Positions 1 through 11,096 are shown, counted from the stretch's first letter. The stretch is DNA of 64,000 bases from Stictocephala bisonia (GCA_035578905.1 JAQJVL010002206.1:50536-114535); one strand, 5' to 3'. The notes: generated by a model from the sequence alone, not told the origin. Program-made: numbers and translations.

Positions 1-409
1 CTAAAAAAACTTGATGATTAAACAAAAATGTTGATATTGTAGTTAAGGGATTTTCGACAAAAATGAACCATCTATAGTAACTCTTTTAGTAATATAAACA
101 AAATAATAGAACAGCTGTTAAAAAAGTTAATTTAAATTGTACAATTAAATATGAAAATCTAAGTTATTAACCGTTAGGATGCCACGGGCTGATGATATCC
201 TGTCAGTCCATGAGAAGTCCTGTCATTGCCATGAATCGATAATATCGGCCCGAGGAAACAGTCCTGTCAGCCAAGGGCCGATTACACCGGCTCGAGAGTT
301 CTACCTTGTTCAGTGCCCCCGCTGATCTGGGCGGCTTTCGTAAAATAATTATTTATAATAGCTTATTTCAGTTTACTGTTGATGTTTTATATATATATAT
401 ATATATATA
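1..409. other. Intergenic sequence, no gene seen
   Basis: AT-rich sequence with no credible reading frame. Positions 170-345 are clearly more GC-rich than the flanks and contain repeated short strings such as cctgtca and gccga, so this could be a fragment of an unrecognised repeat. A short TA microsatellite ends at the left end of the mariner. Confidence 0.4.
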
Positions 410-540
410 CAAGAGTTATCCAGAAAGTAACCACCGTTTGTTCATAGCGCGAGAAGTAGTTGGGGTTTCGCCGCCATACTGACATCGGCGCGCGCAGCAG
501 CTCAGTACGTACATTCAGTACTTGAACAAAGAAGTAAAAA

Positions 541-867
541 AAAGGCCGATCTTGTTGACTACAATTCCAGCTCGGTTTGACAAACCATTAAACCATCCTA
601 TTAATATTGAGCTAAACACAGTAAATAGTTATATCATGGAAGTAACAACAAGACTCAAAAATGTAAATTTGATTGACAACTAACCTACAGTGCTTCCATT
701 TTACACGACATGGTCTCCACCTAAATAATTTTGGCAAAACTGAGCTAGCCAATTATATTATCGACGCAGTCACTAAATGGTTTTATAGTTCTTACTCTTC
801 CACCTAGGCAATATTCGTTACTGTCTTAAATACACCCCAAAAAGTTACACATGTTGCTGACACTGAA
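541..867 (+). pseudogene. LINE-A ORF1, C-terminal end of SGNH-esterase-like domain
   Basis: A frame with several stops contains the motif FTRHGLHLN at about 697-726. This matches the last conserved block (catalytic Asp/His region) of the SGNH/GDSL esterase-like domain found in the ORF1 of many CR1/Jockey-type LINEs. Only the end of the domain is present because the LINE is 5'-truncated. It leads directly into the macrodomain-like frame starting at 868, so both were probably parts of one ORF1 protein. Seen: the motif and its position. Inferred: fusion of the two domains. Confidence 0.55.
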
Positions 868-1521
868 GTGATTGAGGCGAACATGAGTGACTTTTTTGAT
901 AAATACTGCAATGATAGTAAGGTTGCATTTCCGCATTGTATATCCAGCGATTTTGGTGAAATTAAACATATGAGTCAGGGGGTCGCTGCAATTTTCAAGC
1001 AAAAACTTGGAAGGCCCTACAATTCAGACTACTGTGCTTCGCACTTAACTTGCCAAACGCTTAACCAAGGATCAGCCGTGTATGGACTTATAACTAAACC
1101 TAAATATTTTCTTAACTCAAAAAACTACAAGAATTATAACAACAACTACAATTTAGCTTTCGAACAACTGTCACATGACTTCAAGAAACAAAATTTTAAA
1201 ACTTTAATCTGCTTGCCTATGGGGTGTTTTAGGGATTGTGTATCACCACAATTCATTGTTGACAATCTTAACAAATTTAGACAAGTTACTAGAGCTTCCA
1301 TTTTCATTGTGGCCTGTGGCGAAGCCTCGGGGAACAACCTCTACAATGGTCTCTCATATACAGACTTTATGAGTTATCTTCGTCAGATCGTCACTCTGCC
1401 GCAACAATCAAATCAAGGCTCTGCATCCGCTGACCAAGTCCCTCCAGTCATTGATGTCTCTTCTCCCGACTGTCCTCAGCATTTGTTGTCCTCGCCAGTG
1501 TCAAGTGATGAGGAGGTCTAA
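868..1521 (+). CDS. LINE-A ORF1 macrodomain-like protein
   Basis: Open frame of 217 codons, uninterrupted although the rest of the LINE is decayed. Residues about 23-150 resemble the Poa1p-like branch of ADP-ribose-binding macrodomains: an early CISSDFG stretch followed by a GVAAIFKQKLG segment, then a Gly-Ser strand GSAVYGLITK, an amphipathic helix region, and LICLPMGCFRD where macrodomains have a conserved pattern before the ADP-ribose-binding loop. The C-terminal 50 residues are Ser/Pro/Gln-rich. It lies between the SGNH-like tail and ORF2, the place of a LINE ORF1 C-terminus. A related sequence occurs at 59682-60158. Binding or removal of ADP-ribose is an inference from fold similarity only; key residues may be lost. 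The start at 868 is the first ATG, but the ancestral protein probably continued upstream. Confidence 0.6.
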   Translation: MIEANMSDFFDKYCNDSKVAFPHCISSDFGEIKHMSQGVAAIFKQKLGRPYNSDYCASHLTCQTLNQGSAVYGLITKPKYFLNSKNYKNYNNNYNLAFEQLSHDFKKQNFKTLICLPMGCFRDCVSPQFIVDNLNKFRQVTRASIFIVACGEASGNNLYNGLSYTDFMSYLRQIVTLPQQSNQGSASADQVPPVIDVSSPDCPQHLLSSPVSSDEEV

Positions 1522-1652
1522 GTCTCTTTAGTGGGAGTGTTGCCAGCAGTGGGAGTTATATGGCAATGTCTGTTGAGAGCCACCATTCAGATGTTTCTAT
1601 AGTTTGTAACACCCACAATGTAGGTGTAAGCAATAGTTTTTTAGGCCTAAAT

Positions 1653-4538
1653 TAAATGCGCATATAAATAAAGATTTCACAATTTTTCATCAAAATATTA
1701 GGGGGTTAAGGTCTTCCCTTGATTCTCTTGCGATAACCCTAGAGGAACTGAATCCATCTGTTGTTGTTCTAACCGAACATAAAATGGTCAGTTCTTCTAT
1801 TGAAAGACTTAATATAAGAGGTTACAAGGTTACTTCATTTTATGGGCGTAAGAAAAGAAGGGGAGGGGCAGTTATCATTCTGACTAGAAACGGTAAAAAT
1901 TTTAAAGAAATAAAAATAACAGAAATTTCTGATCTATTATCTGAATTTACATTTGAATGTTGCACAGTAGAATATTATAAAGTTTTGCCATCTAAAATTT
2001 CCAAATTGTTATTAATTGGTTTCTACAGAAATCCTATAAAAAACACGAAGTAGAATTTATTTCAAAAATCAACATTTTACTTGAGACCTTAACTCCTAAA
2101 TACAAAAACATTGTATTTATAGGAGATATTAATGTCAATATGCTGAATTATGATGATGTAAATAGAAATAGGCTTTTTAATGTAATTACTGCAAACGGTT
2201 TTGATTCCATTGTTGATTTTCCAACCCCGGTAACAGAAACAACAGTGAGCACTATTGATAATATTTTTACTAATCTGAATAAAAAAAGTTTTAAAGTGGC
2301 TGGTATTAATACTCAGCTCTCTGACCATGACGGCCTGCTTCTAACTATTCACACTAATAAATCTCATAGCCTAAACTCAATCATTTTTATGCACTCTAGG
2401 AAGTTTTCAGAAGATCATATCAACAGTTTTATAGATGCTTTGAATACTGAGACATAGAACTCTTGGTATTCAGCTCCAGTAGATTTGAAATACAACGTTT
2501 TCCACCAAACATTATTTTATTATTTTAATCAATATTTTCCCAAAAAAATTACTAGGCATCACACTAAAAAAAAAAAAAAATATTTCCTACTGAATTTAAA
2601 ATTGAAAAAGAAAATATTATTGGTTTTTAGTATTTTAGCTAGGGAAACAAAAAGCAAACTCATGCACAAACAATTAAGATAAATGAATAAAAATTTCAAA
2701 AAGAAAGTGACTTCCTTTAAAAGGCAATATTATAATCACAAAATTAACAATGCTTCAAATATTTACTAAGAGACATGGAAGATTATTAATTCTGAAACTG
2801 GAAGGTCAACATTTAAGAATCAAAATTACAATTTAAAAATTGACAACCATTTACAATCTGATCCTCATGTAATTATTAATGCTTTTAATAACTATTTTGC
2901 TGATCTGGTTGATGACTGTGTTATTCCTAATCTAGTACTTGCTGCTAAGACTGCTAGTAGAATGCCAGGAACTAAACCTAATAAAAATATTTTTAGATGT
3001 AAACCTGTTGATGAGGAAGAGATGTAATATAATCGACAGTCTGAAAAATTCAGTGAGTACGTGTTTTGATGAGATCCCTATTATGTTCTTAAAAAAAAGC
3101 TAGTTCTGTATTATTAAAACCTATAACTCATGTAATAAATTCGTCGTTTATATCTGGAATATTTCCAGATAAATTAAAGATCACAAAATTAAAACCACTC
3201 TTTAAAAAAGGCAATAATTCTGAAGTGCAAAATTACCGTCCAATTGCGTTACTTTCATCCATATCAAAAATATTTGAAAAGGCTATGTACAATCGATTAG
3301 TTAATTATCTGGAAACAAATAATCTTTTAGAGAGCTGTCAGCATGGTTTCCGAAATGGTAAATCAGTTTTGTCGGCAGCTTCAAAATTCATTGAATCAAT
3401 TATTGACAGCATGGATAACAAAGAAAAAGTAGTTGGTATATTTATGGATATCACTAAAGCCTTTGACTCTTTAAATCATGACATGCTTTTATCAAGATTA
3501 TTTGACCTTGGTATTCGTAAACAAGCATTTACTTGGTTAAAAACATATCTTAGTAACAGAAAGCAATATGTTGAAATTGATTATATGAATAATAAAAACA
3601 TGAAAATATTATATCAATCAAAGTTCAGAACTGTAAAATATGGAGTACCGCAGGGGTCCATTTTAGGCCCTCTATTATTTATTTGCTATATGGGAAATTT
3701 ACCGGAACTGATGAATGGTAGCCAACTTAAATTTTACACTTGTGACGCTAATCTTAAAATATCTGCTTCCTCTAAAACTGAATTAGAGTTTGCATGTGGG
3801 GTGGATTTGAATAAATTAGTAAATTATTTTAATGAAAAGCATTTGTTGTTAAATCCTAATAAAACAAATTTTATTACTTTTAAAGCTTATCAAACAAAAC
3901 ATCCGATTAACCCAACAATAAAAATTAATGAAACACCGATAACTGAGGTTGATTGCGTAAGGTTTTTAGGATTGGAAATAGGTAAATTCCTATCCTGGAA
4001 TATTCATAGTAATAAAGTTGCATCAAAGTTATCATCTGGAATATTTGCGCTATCTAGATTAAAACATTTTTTAGACTCAAACACTTTAAAAACAATATAT
4101 TTCGCCTACATTCATTCAATTATATCTTTTGGTATATCTCTTTATGGGGCCACATCTATCGACAATCTAAATTGAATTTTAAAATTACAGAAAAAGGCCA
4201 TTCGAATAATTCTGAACGTTGGAAAAACAACCTCAGTCAAAGAACATTTTATATCATTAAATATAATGACTGTCTATGGGCTTTATATTTACGAAACTAT
4301 TTTATCGGTAAAAAAAAATTGGGATAATTTACAATCAGTTGGAGATAACCATGATTATAGCACTAGAGGCAGGGGAGAAATAGCACTAAATCACCACAGG
4401 CTACAACTATTTTGCAAGAAACCAAAATACGTAGGATCAAAATTTTACAACAAACTCCCAAAAGATATTACATCAGCTGCCTGCTACTTAGAATTTCTCA
4501 TCAATAAAGCATATGCTCACTGGATGAATTTTAATTAA
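1653..4538 (+). pseudogene. LINE-A ORF2: APE endonuclease and reverse transcriptase
   Basis: The endonuclease starts near 1670 (FHQNIRGLRSSL), continues with EHKM, GGAVIIL, a decayed GDINVN block near 2120 and LSDHDGLL near 2310. The reverse transcriptase runs from about 3170: NYRPIALLSSISKIFEKAM, FMDITKAFDSL, GVPQGSILGPLLF at about 3637-3675. The catalytic box that is normally YADD reads YTCDA, so one of the two metal-binding Asp is lost. C-terminal thumb sequence with FYNKLP follows to the stop at 4536. Stops and frameshifts at about 2050, 2457, 2680-3225 and 4175 separate the pieces. This is a dead copy. Confidence 0.85.
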
Positions 4539-4806
4539 ATATCTCTTGAAATGTCTGTGGTAGTAATTATACCGGTATGTATTTTTAAGTACGGACCAAT
4601 GTATGTTCAATATTTTTATTTTCTGTCATATTATCCTCATTCCTAAGTTAAGGTTTTACAAACAACATTCTGTATTGACAAAATTCTTCTATATTGAATG
4701 TATATGAGTGAATAAAGAAAGTTTTAATTGAATTGAATTGAACGCTTCTAACTGTGCAAGGTGGAGCATCATATGATCACACGTTGTCCAGTTACAGCCT
4801 TAAAAC

Positions 4807-5330
4807 ATGAGTGCTGCGATAGAAAATCCCGCCAAGTGTGAAGTACGTAGTGTTATACGATTTCTTTTTGCAAAAAATCACTCAGCAGCCGAAATTCCTT
4901 GTGAATTGTGTGCCGTTTATGGCCCAAACATTATGAGTGAAAGTGTAGTTCGTCAGTGGGTATGGTTTTTTTTAAAATGGTAGAACAAACATTCACGATG
5001 AAGAAAAGAGTGGTAGGCCTTCTCTTGTCAGTAATGACCTTCTGAGCAAAGTGAACGAAAAGGTTCGTGAGAATCGTCAATTCACGATCTCGGAGCTTTC
5101 TGACCACTTTCCTGAAGTTTCTCGAAGCCTCTTACACGAGATAGTGAAAGAAAAACTGGGGTACCACAAGTTTTGTGCTCGTTGGGTACGACAGTGACGA
5201 AGAGCTACAAAACGTAGTGACAAGTTAGCTCCACTCACAGGCAGCAGATTTTTATAAGGAGGGAATTGATAAGACTGTCAAAAGATATGACAAGTGCTTA
5301 AATCGATTTGGTGACTATGTGGAAAAATAA
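4807..5330 (+). pseudogene. Mariner transposase, internally deleted
   Basis: The reading frame opens with an ATG followed by the typical mariner N-terminus (HTH region with SVIRFLFAKNHSAAEI, then SVVRQW and ENRQFTISEL). It ends with the family's C-terminus (FYKEGIDKTVKRYDKC and a final DYVEK before the stop). Between these parts, after about residue 130, the sequence jumps directly to the C-terminal end, so the catalytic DD34D core is missing. Stops and frameshifts also occur around 4975-5030. The protein cannot have been an active transposase. Neighbour context: it is the right part of mariner A, downstream of the inserted LINE. Confidence 0.85.
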
Positions 5331-5429
5331 AGTAAAGTTGTAGTTTTAAGATGTATATAATAAAATTGTTCTATCTTCACTGGATTAATTTTTATTTCTA
5401 AACGGAGGTTACTTTCTGGATTATCCTCG

Positions 5430-6507
5430 TATATCAATTGAAAGATAATGAAGTACTATTTGCTATAATAAAAATCACCATTTCGTTACAATTTGTTTTG
5501 TTCTCTTTGTCAAATTAATAAACCAGCTGATATACAGAAGGCAGTTGCATGCAATGCGATCACAATCACAGTTGTCAATGAGTCATTGCTCTGTTGTTTG
5601 CTCCCATGTGGCTTTGTCATCATTACTGTTACTTGCAGATATTTATCCAATTGTACACTGATGATGATGTCAGAAGAAAACAACAATGATGTAAGTGCTT
5701 TTGCTGTTCTTAAGTTTTAAGAATCTTTTAAGAACTGTTCTTAGTTTTAAATGTTTATTTTACAATTGCATTATTTAATTAAAATACCTTATAAATATGT
5801 AATTATATAAGGTAATGAGTATTTTTTACAATGAGTATAATAAATTCAAATTATTTGCCAATTGTATGAAATTACAAATAGGTAATGATATAAAACATTA
5901 TGATTTTATGACCTTATATTTAATTATTTTTTATGAAATTTTTAGAAAAAATTTGTATTGTTATGCCAAATAATGGACTATCAATTTCACTTAAATACAT
6001 ATTTTTTAATTTTAGTAAAAATGGTCACAAATTATGAAAATTTGTTAATAATTGGTTTTTTATTATTATATTAATTTTACGACTAAAAAATTATTTGAAA
6101 AATTAATTTTAACATCATTTTATAGATAATTTCATTATGAAAAAAATGATCATATTTATAAAATTATCTTCGATATTAGAGACGTAGTGAATATTTTTGT
6201 GAGGGTGTGTAAAAACAGTCTAATATAGCGTGGCACTGTACAGTAGTACTGGGCGGGAAATGGCTGGTACTGATAGGCATGGCTTCTGATAGTAATGTGC
6301 GGCACTGACAGGCGCAACTTCTCACAAATTGCGTGACTTCCAAAGGGTTAAGACATTGAATGCGGCCTACGTTAATATACGATTAATATAATCAGTGGCA
6401 CACCTCGCAGTTTAGGTAGCGTAGCGCTCCTGCTTCAAATGCATTGGTTTAGCTATTGCTGGGGAACGTTGTGTCGCTTGCCGCTTGTGCCAGTTTTGTG
6501 TTCGAGA
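5430..6507. other. AT-rich non-coding sequence
   Basis: No supportable gene. Short open frames here have no recognisable composition or motifs. The part from 6200 to 6480 is less AT-rich and ends in short GC-containing blocks, possibly an old repeat. Confidence 0.35.
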
Positions 6508-6627
6508 GTGTTTTGTTATCTGTTCCCACCATTTTTGTTGGAGGGGTAACTGTACTAAGTTAGTATTTTGTTATCTGTTTCCACCATTTTTGTTGGAGGG
6601 GTGACTGTACTAAGTTAGTGTTTTGTG
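6508..6627. repeat. 55-bp tandem repeat, about 2.2 copies
   Basis: A unit of 55 bp beginning gtgttttgttatctgt is present at 6508 and again at 6563 with three or four substitutions. A third partial copy begins at 6618. Confidence 0.9.
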
Positions 6628-6924
6628 GTAAGCCATTAAGGTGGGCAACTATGTAGTTTTTCAGCATTCAATGTGTTAAAGAATCATTATTTGACTTTGG
6701 TGATATACTGTCTGTAGGTCTTAAGAATCAAATGATTAAGAGTAATAACTGTTTTAGCGTATACAAATTAACTAGTTTTGTGAAATAATTTGTTTGCTTT
6801 GCAGTTGTAAATTTTAAGTTTGTTCCAATATTTGTTATTTTGTCATAGATATATTAACAATTTAATTCTTTACATTTTTCATGTTAAAGTTGGTGTCCAT
6901 CTCTTATGCCTATAGTTTCTTTGC

Positions 6925-7025
6925 ATTCTGGCGCGCCTCAGGGCCCAGCATACACACTTGTTAGGTGATGGTTACAGTTTTGAGACTACATGGTCACGAG
7001 GCAGTAAAGCATTTGACATGGTATA
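6925..7025 (+). repeat. Dispersed repeat copy shared with 10430-10580
   Basis: The segment with gcgcctcaggg, then cacagttttg-like and gagactacatggt strings, recurs in the same order inside the small MITE at 10346-10575. This shows a dispersed family with at least two members in the window. Confidence 0.55.
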
Positions 7026-7097
7026 CATTTATGTGTTAGATTTGATCTTAACATCCATATTTACACATAGGAATCAATGTTCAGTGGAGTTAAAGGT

Positions 7098-7200
7098 CAA
7101 GACCAGCTTGGGTAGCACCCATGATCAACTTCGGTTGGCACCTATGATCTATTTGGGTAGCAACCGTGAGTAGCTTGGGTAGCATTCGTAATTAGCTTGG
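7098..7200. repeat. Degenerate 21-23-bp tandem repeat
   Basis: Four and a half units of the form agcttgggtagcaccyrtgat follow one another with several substitutions each. A pure GT microsatellite follows at 7223-7243. The reading frame crossing the repeat is not considered a gene. Confidence 0.8.
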
Positions 7201-7243
7201 GAAATACAGTCAGTATTTCCCAGTGTGTGTGTGTGTGTGTGTG

Positions 7244-8204
7244 GGAAATTTGCTGGCGAGGGCCCCAATGTGCGCAGCTAATTTCTAATTAAAACCAGAC
7301 ATATATATAATGAGTTAGTTTCTGAATACGATTATACTAATGGAATAACAGATAATCCCTACACTATTGGAAACTGCATCAAAATAGTCCAATGACATTA
7401 TAGGCGGTGTTGCCATACCGTTGCTGAGAACCTTCCGACCACATGTTTTACCTACGACAAATATGCATATGTTTAATACGGTCAATTTAATTGACGTTTT
7501 GTCTAGACAACAACTAACTGTATGATACTATTTAAAGTCCTAATAAAGGTAGTGTTAAAATTAACTATAGTATATGTTAATTCTGTAATTTTGTTTAGAA
7601 TTATATTAATTTAAATATATAATGTTATTAAATAATGTTTATCAAGTGAAATAGATGTTTTAATTCGTAATTATATCACTAAATATAATAACCAAAGCAT
7701 GTACATTTGTTTACAATAACAAATGAAGGTGTTCGTTTACTGCAACAGATGTTTAGACAAATCATTAATATTTTCAATGAATTTATATCTGACAACATTG
7801 CTGGGGGAGGAGTGAGGAGGAGGCTTCACATGCAACAGCTATCATCAGACTATTTTGGTGCGGTTTACACTATCAGAGTTAGGCACTATAAGAATTAGGG
7901 TTTTATGAGGATGTGACATAAAATAAAAAAGAATAGAAAATTTTATTTTTCATGGAAAAGATTGTCTGTGAGATATCTCTTACTTTTCCTAAACAATTCT
8001 TTTAAAATATTTCAATAAAAGTTCAATAACAGATCTTCATGCACTTCCCCAAGCGATGTTGCTAAATGAAAATAGGGATTGCTAGTACACTCATTAAAAA
8101 ACTGTATTAGTTCATATCATTACGATTGGTGTTTTAACCCTTAAAGCGCAATGGCAATATTTGAATTCGAAAGGGGTAGTATTCACTGTATTATGTTTAT
8201 ATCC
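7244..8204. other. Non-coding sequence, no gene supported
   Basis: Mostly AT-rich. A 63-codon frame at 7707-7898 has no recognisable motif and I do not claim it as a gene. Confidence 0.35.
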
Positions 8205-8425
8205 CCCACCCAGACACAAACACAATGGCGATGATCCAACCACCCACCCACCCAGGCACGTACAGTGGTGATGGCCAAACCACCTTCCCCTGACACGGAC
8301 AGAAAAAGATGACCCACCACTCACCCAGTAACGTACAGGGGTGATGACCCACCACCCTCCCAAACAGACAATGTAATGACCCACCCACCCACCCAGGTAT
8401 GTACAGTGGTGATAACCCACCACCC
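8205..8425. repeat. CCACCCACCCA-type minisatellite
   Basis: About six units of 30-40 bp built on cccacccacccag, cgtacagtggtgat and gacc. The same motif (cccacccatacacgtacagtggta) forms a second array at 18268-18420, so the family has more than one locus. Immediately downstream (8430-8520) the sequence becomes GT-rich. Confidence 0.85.
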
Positions 8426-9807
8426 TTCCAAACACACACACAGTGTGTGTGCACGTGCGTGTGCTTGTCAGGGGGTGTGGGTGCGGGTGTGTATGTGCGT
8501 GTGTGTGTGCATAAGGTATATATGTATAAGGTATTGTATAAATGTATACAATGCCTATTTTCCATTAAACGCTAATTGTAAAAAAATCAAAATTATATTT
8601 TTTAGTTGCTCATTTTTTTTATTGTTCCTTACAGGAAAATAAAAGATTGATATCATTTTGAAACTTTTATTAGCTTACTTTTCCTTTTTTACTTATATAT
8701 GAATATGTAAATAAGTAAACTTTTATTTGAAAGTAAGCCTCAGGCAAAGATCACTTATTCAGTATGAATCAATACAAAATATTATTACTATTAATAAAAT
8801 ATGTATAATTGAGTATATTTACTGTTAAAGATGAGGCCTGCACATAACACATATAATAAAAAATATGTAAATACATATAGCATTTGAATACAGTGTATTT
8901 AGTACCTTCCACAAAATCAAAATCGGCCGGATTATTCATATTGACACTTAAAACTAATAAATTAGTAACATATATTAAACTAAAGAAATGATAAAAACAA
9001 CTAAATACACAGTTTCAAGAGGTGAGGCGCCGGACAATGACAACCGCTCGGCTCGACAGTAGCTGCGCGTAAATGCGCTTGTGGCGTTAGGCGGCGCAGC
9101 AGAAATGTACACTGCCAGACAAAAACCAGTCTCGTAGTGATTGACAGGCCAACAAAAGGTCGCGAGCCGCACAATGTGTCTCTCATGATTTATCGCCCAT
9201 AACCCAAACGCACTACCGGATTAAATTAGAAACATTACTACGAAAATATTATTCTTGTATTATTACAAAATGAGCGTATATGCGCTTACGGCGTTTAGAG
9301 CAAAGTCAACATATGTGCATATATGCCCTTACGGGGTGATAAGGGTTATGAATAAATAAATAAATACTAGTAGTGCTTTATAGGTGAGCAGATTAAATTG
9401 TTCACCCAATACTAGGTAGGCCATAGCGTGGATCAGTTTTGATAGGTGAAATAAGTTTCTTATTATCAGTCAATACCTGTAAGTGGGATGAACTCCCTTG
9501 GAGGGAGTGGACACTGGAGTCTGAACCTGGAGGTGGCAGATGTAACTAATGGAAATATAAATGGGAATTGACACTAATAAGTCATGTGATTGTAGGGATC
9601 TATCCAAACAATGGATCACATAGTTCCTGAGAGCCTCCTGTGCTCTTTTACGGAGAGATTTGCTAGCATGAATACAATCAGTGAGGGCGGTGTTGATGGC
9701 TTGATTGATTGGATTTAGCCTTGTGACAACAGACCACTATATATTTTCATCAATAAATAACATAACTTGGACCAAATAATTTTACAGCTTTTTTATGTAC
9801 CATAAAT
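8426..9807. other. Non-coding sequence with a GC-richer patch
   Basis: GT-rich tract to 8520, then AT-rich sequence. Positions 9005-9340 are GC-richer and repeat the string tatgcgcttacgg and close variants three or four times, which looks like the subterminal part of an old transposon. No protein frame has recognisable features. Confidence 0.35.
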
Positions 9808-10064
9808 TGGTCGGTAGCTTAGTTGGTTCAATCCCAGCTTTATAAGCTAAATTTTCTCAGTTCGATCCCAATCAGAGTCATAACAAATTTTGAAAAGGAT
9901 CAGCTGATAACCACCGGCTGTTCATTTGTCATTGTCATTAATGACAATTTTTAAGGAATAGTCGGCCTCAGTTTGTAACAATGACTACATTCGCCCATTT
10001 ACACTCATTCGAAATCAATATTCGTCCATATCTTGACGATCGGCGTCTTATGAATAAATAAATG
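9808..10064 (+). mobile_element. tRNA-derived SINE, copy 1
   Basis: The head has the two internal RNA polymerase III promoter boxes of a tRNA gene: A box tagcttagttgg at 9815-9826 and B box gttcgatcc at about 9860. It continues into a tRNA-unrelated body (gaccaccggctgttcat region, cttgacgatcggcgtctta) and ends with a gaataaataaatg tail. A second copy in reverse orientation lies at 62487-62757 with the same boxes, body and tail, which proves a dispersed family. It is not a functional tRNA, since the anticodon and acceptor stems do not form. Confidence 0.8.
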
Positions 10065-10250
10065 TTTTTAAACTAATAGTAGCTGACAACCATCCATACG
10101 CTATATATATCTCTGTATAAGTGAGGTGCATATTCCAGATCAGATTATAATTATATCTAAAAACAAACCTTTTTATTTAATATAGTTAAGACACAAACTC
10201 AATTGTTGTATTATTAATTTACTTTTTAAATGTAATATTATACTATTTCA

Positions 10251-10675
10251 GTGCTTAATTAGTGTGGGCTGGCAGGCAGCTTGAAGTTGATATGATTGAT
10301 GATAGCATTGGTGATATTTTTACAAATTTGCTTCGAAATAATATACAGGGTGATTCATGAAGTGCTTCCCCTCTTCTACAGCACATTCTAATAGTAAAAA
10401 TAATGAAAAAGCATCATATAAACATAGTGGGTTCATGCATTCTCGTGCGCCTCAGGGAAGGTATTACCTTCTTTTTAGCCCAACAGGCTAAACCCATACA
10501 TGCACACATGTGGGGTACTGGTCACAGTTTTGCCCTCGAGACTACATGGTGCACCAGTCAGTAAGGTTAACCCTGTATATTTATATTTCGGAGCAAAAAT
10601 CTGTACAAATATCATCATCGCTGCTATCTTCAATCATATCAAATTCAAGCATCCTGCCTGCCCACATTAATCTTA
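10251..10675. mobile_element. Palindromic element inserted in the left arm
   Basis: Positions 10258-10343 (tagtgtgggctggcaggcag, then gatatgattgatgatagc) and 10578-10673 are inverted copies of each other. The intact right arm near 16500 reads straight across the insertion point (ctattt next to aagggg). The right half keeps a short frame with MIEDSSDDDI, an acidic string like those at the start of some piggyBac-type transposases; this is only a hint. Confidence 0.6.
10346..10575. mobile_element. 230-bp MITE with CAGGGT ends
   Basis: Starts cagggtgatt and ends aaccctg, flanked by TA on both sides (10344-10345 and 10576-10577), which fits a Tc1/mariner-type non-autonomous element. It sits in the loop of the palindromic element 10251-10675. 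Its inner part is shared with the repeat at 6925-7025. Confidence 0.6.
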
Positions 10676-11096
10676 AGGGGATATACCATTGAAAAGGGCA
10701 AAAAATTAAAATTTTATTCCATGTTTTGTTCTGATTCAGAAAAACTATACATGTCATGGATTCCAATCTGCTATATACCTTAAATAAATATATAAATGAG
10801 ATGATGGACCCCGCCGCTCCCACACAGATTAGTGCAGTGAGCAGCGTCAGGCCTTGATTTAGCGGGCGATTGCCAAAAGTTTAATTTATCAGTGTTTTTC
10901 TTGACAAAAATTTATATATATATATATATATATATCATTAAGTTTTTAAGATATATATATATACTAGCATACCCGTCGCACATTGCTGCGATTTCAGAGA
11001 AAGACATCTTAAGATTAAATCCAATCTATTTTACATTGTTTTATTAAAAAAACAGTATCTAATTAAACATAAAAAAATCATTTTGCTTTCAAACAT

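Larger units (their letters stand above)
528..4737 (+). mobile_element. LINE-A, 5'-truncated non-LTR retrotransposon
   Basis: Order on the plus strand: end of ORF1 (SGNH-like tail, macrodomain-like protein), then ORF2 with APE endonuclease and reverse transcriptase, then a short 3'UTR with gaataaag and a tail of attga repeats. The element is flanked by a 6-bp duplication TTGAAC (522-527 and 4738-4743) lying inside mariner A, which dates the LINE as the later insertion. The domain set and simple-repeat tail fit the CR1/Jockey-related LINEs; the exact clade needs a tree. All coding parts are broken except the macrodomain frame. Confidence 0.8.
410..5429 (+). mobile_element. Mariner A (irritans-like), interrupted by LINE-A
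   Basis: The left terminus at 410 (caagagttatccagaaagtaacc) and the right terminus at 5429 are inverted repeats of each other, and both are flanked by the TA dinucleotide used by mariner. Without LINE-A (528-4737) the element is only about 0.8 kb, shorter than the usual 1.3 kb, because the middle of the transposase is deleted. Both ends survive, so it looks like an internally deleted mariner that later received a LINE. Confidence 0.85.
10118..10935 (+). repeat. Left arm of a large inverted repeat around the Helitron
   Basis: Segments 10118-10250 and 10672-10935 match the reverse complement of 15988-16640: shared strings include gaggtgcatattyyaga, ataattatatctaaaaacaaacctt, actttttaaatgtaatatta and cagtgtttttctwgacaaa. 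The arm is interrupted at 10251-10675 by another palindromic insertion. The Helitron lies between the two arms, almost exactly at the centre. Confidence 0.65.

Noticed and set aside
7707..7898. Small protein gene of 63 codons
   Set aside because: No motif, no splice or promoter support; within chance expectation for frames of this length.
8112..8642. Three overlapping frames rich in Gly, Trp, Val or Cys, Val, Arg
   Set aside because: They are translations of the minisatellite and the GT-rich tract, with no coding signature.
8136..9345. piggyBac-like element with ttaaccctta and taagggttat ends
   Set aside because: The match covers only about 10 bases and the right flank reads TTAT, not TTAA.
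9808..10064. Functional tRNA gene
   Set aside because: Only the A and B boxes are present; the sequence does not fold into a cloverleaf and recurs as a dispersed SINE.
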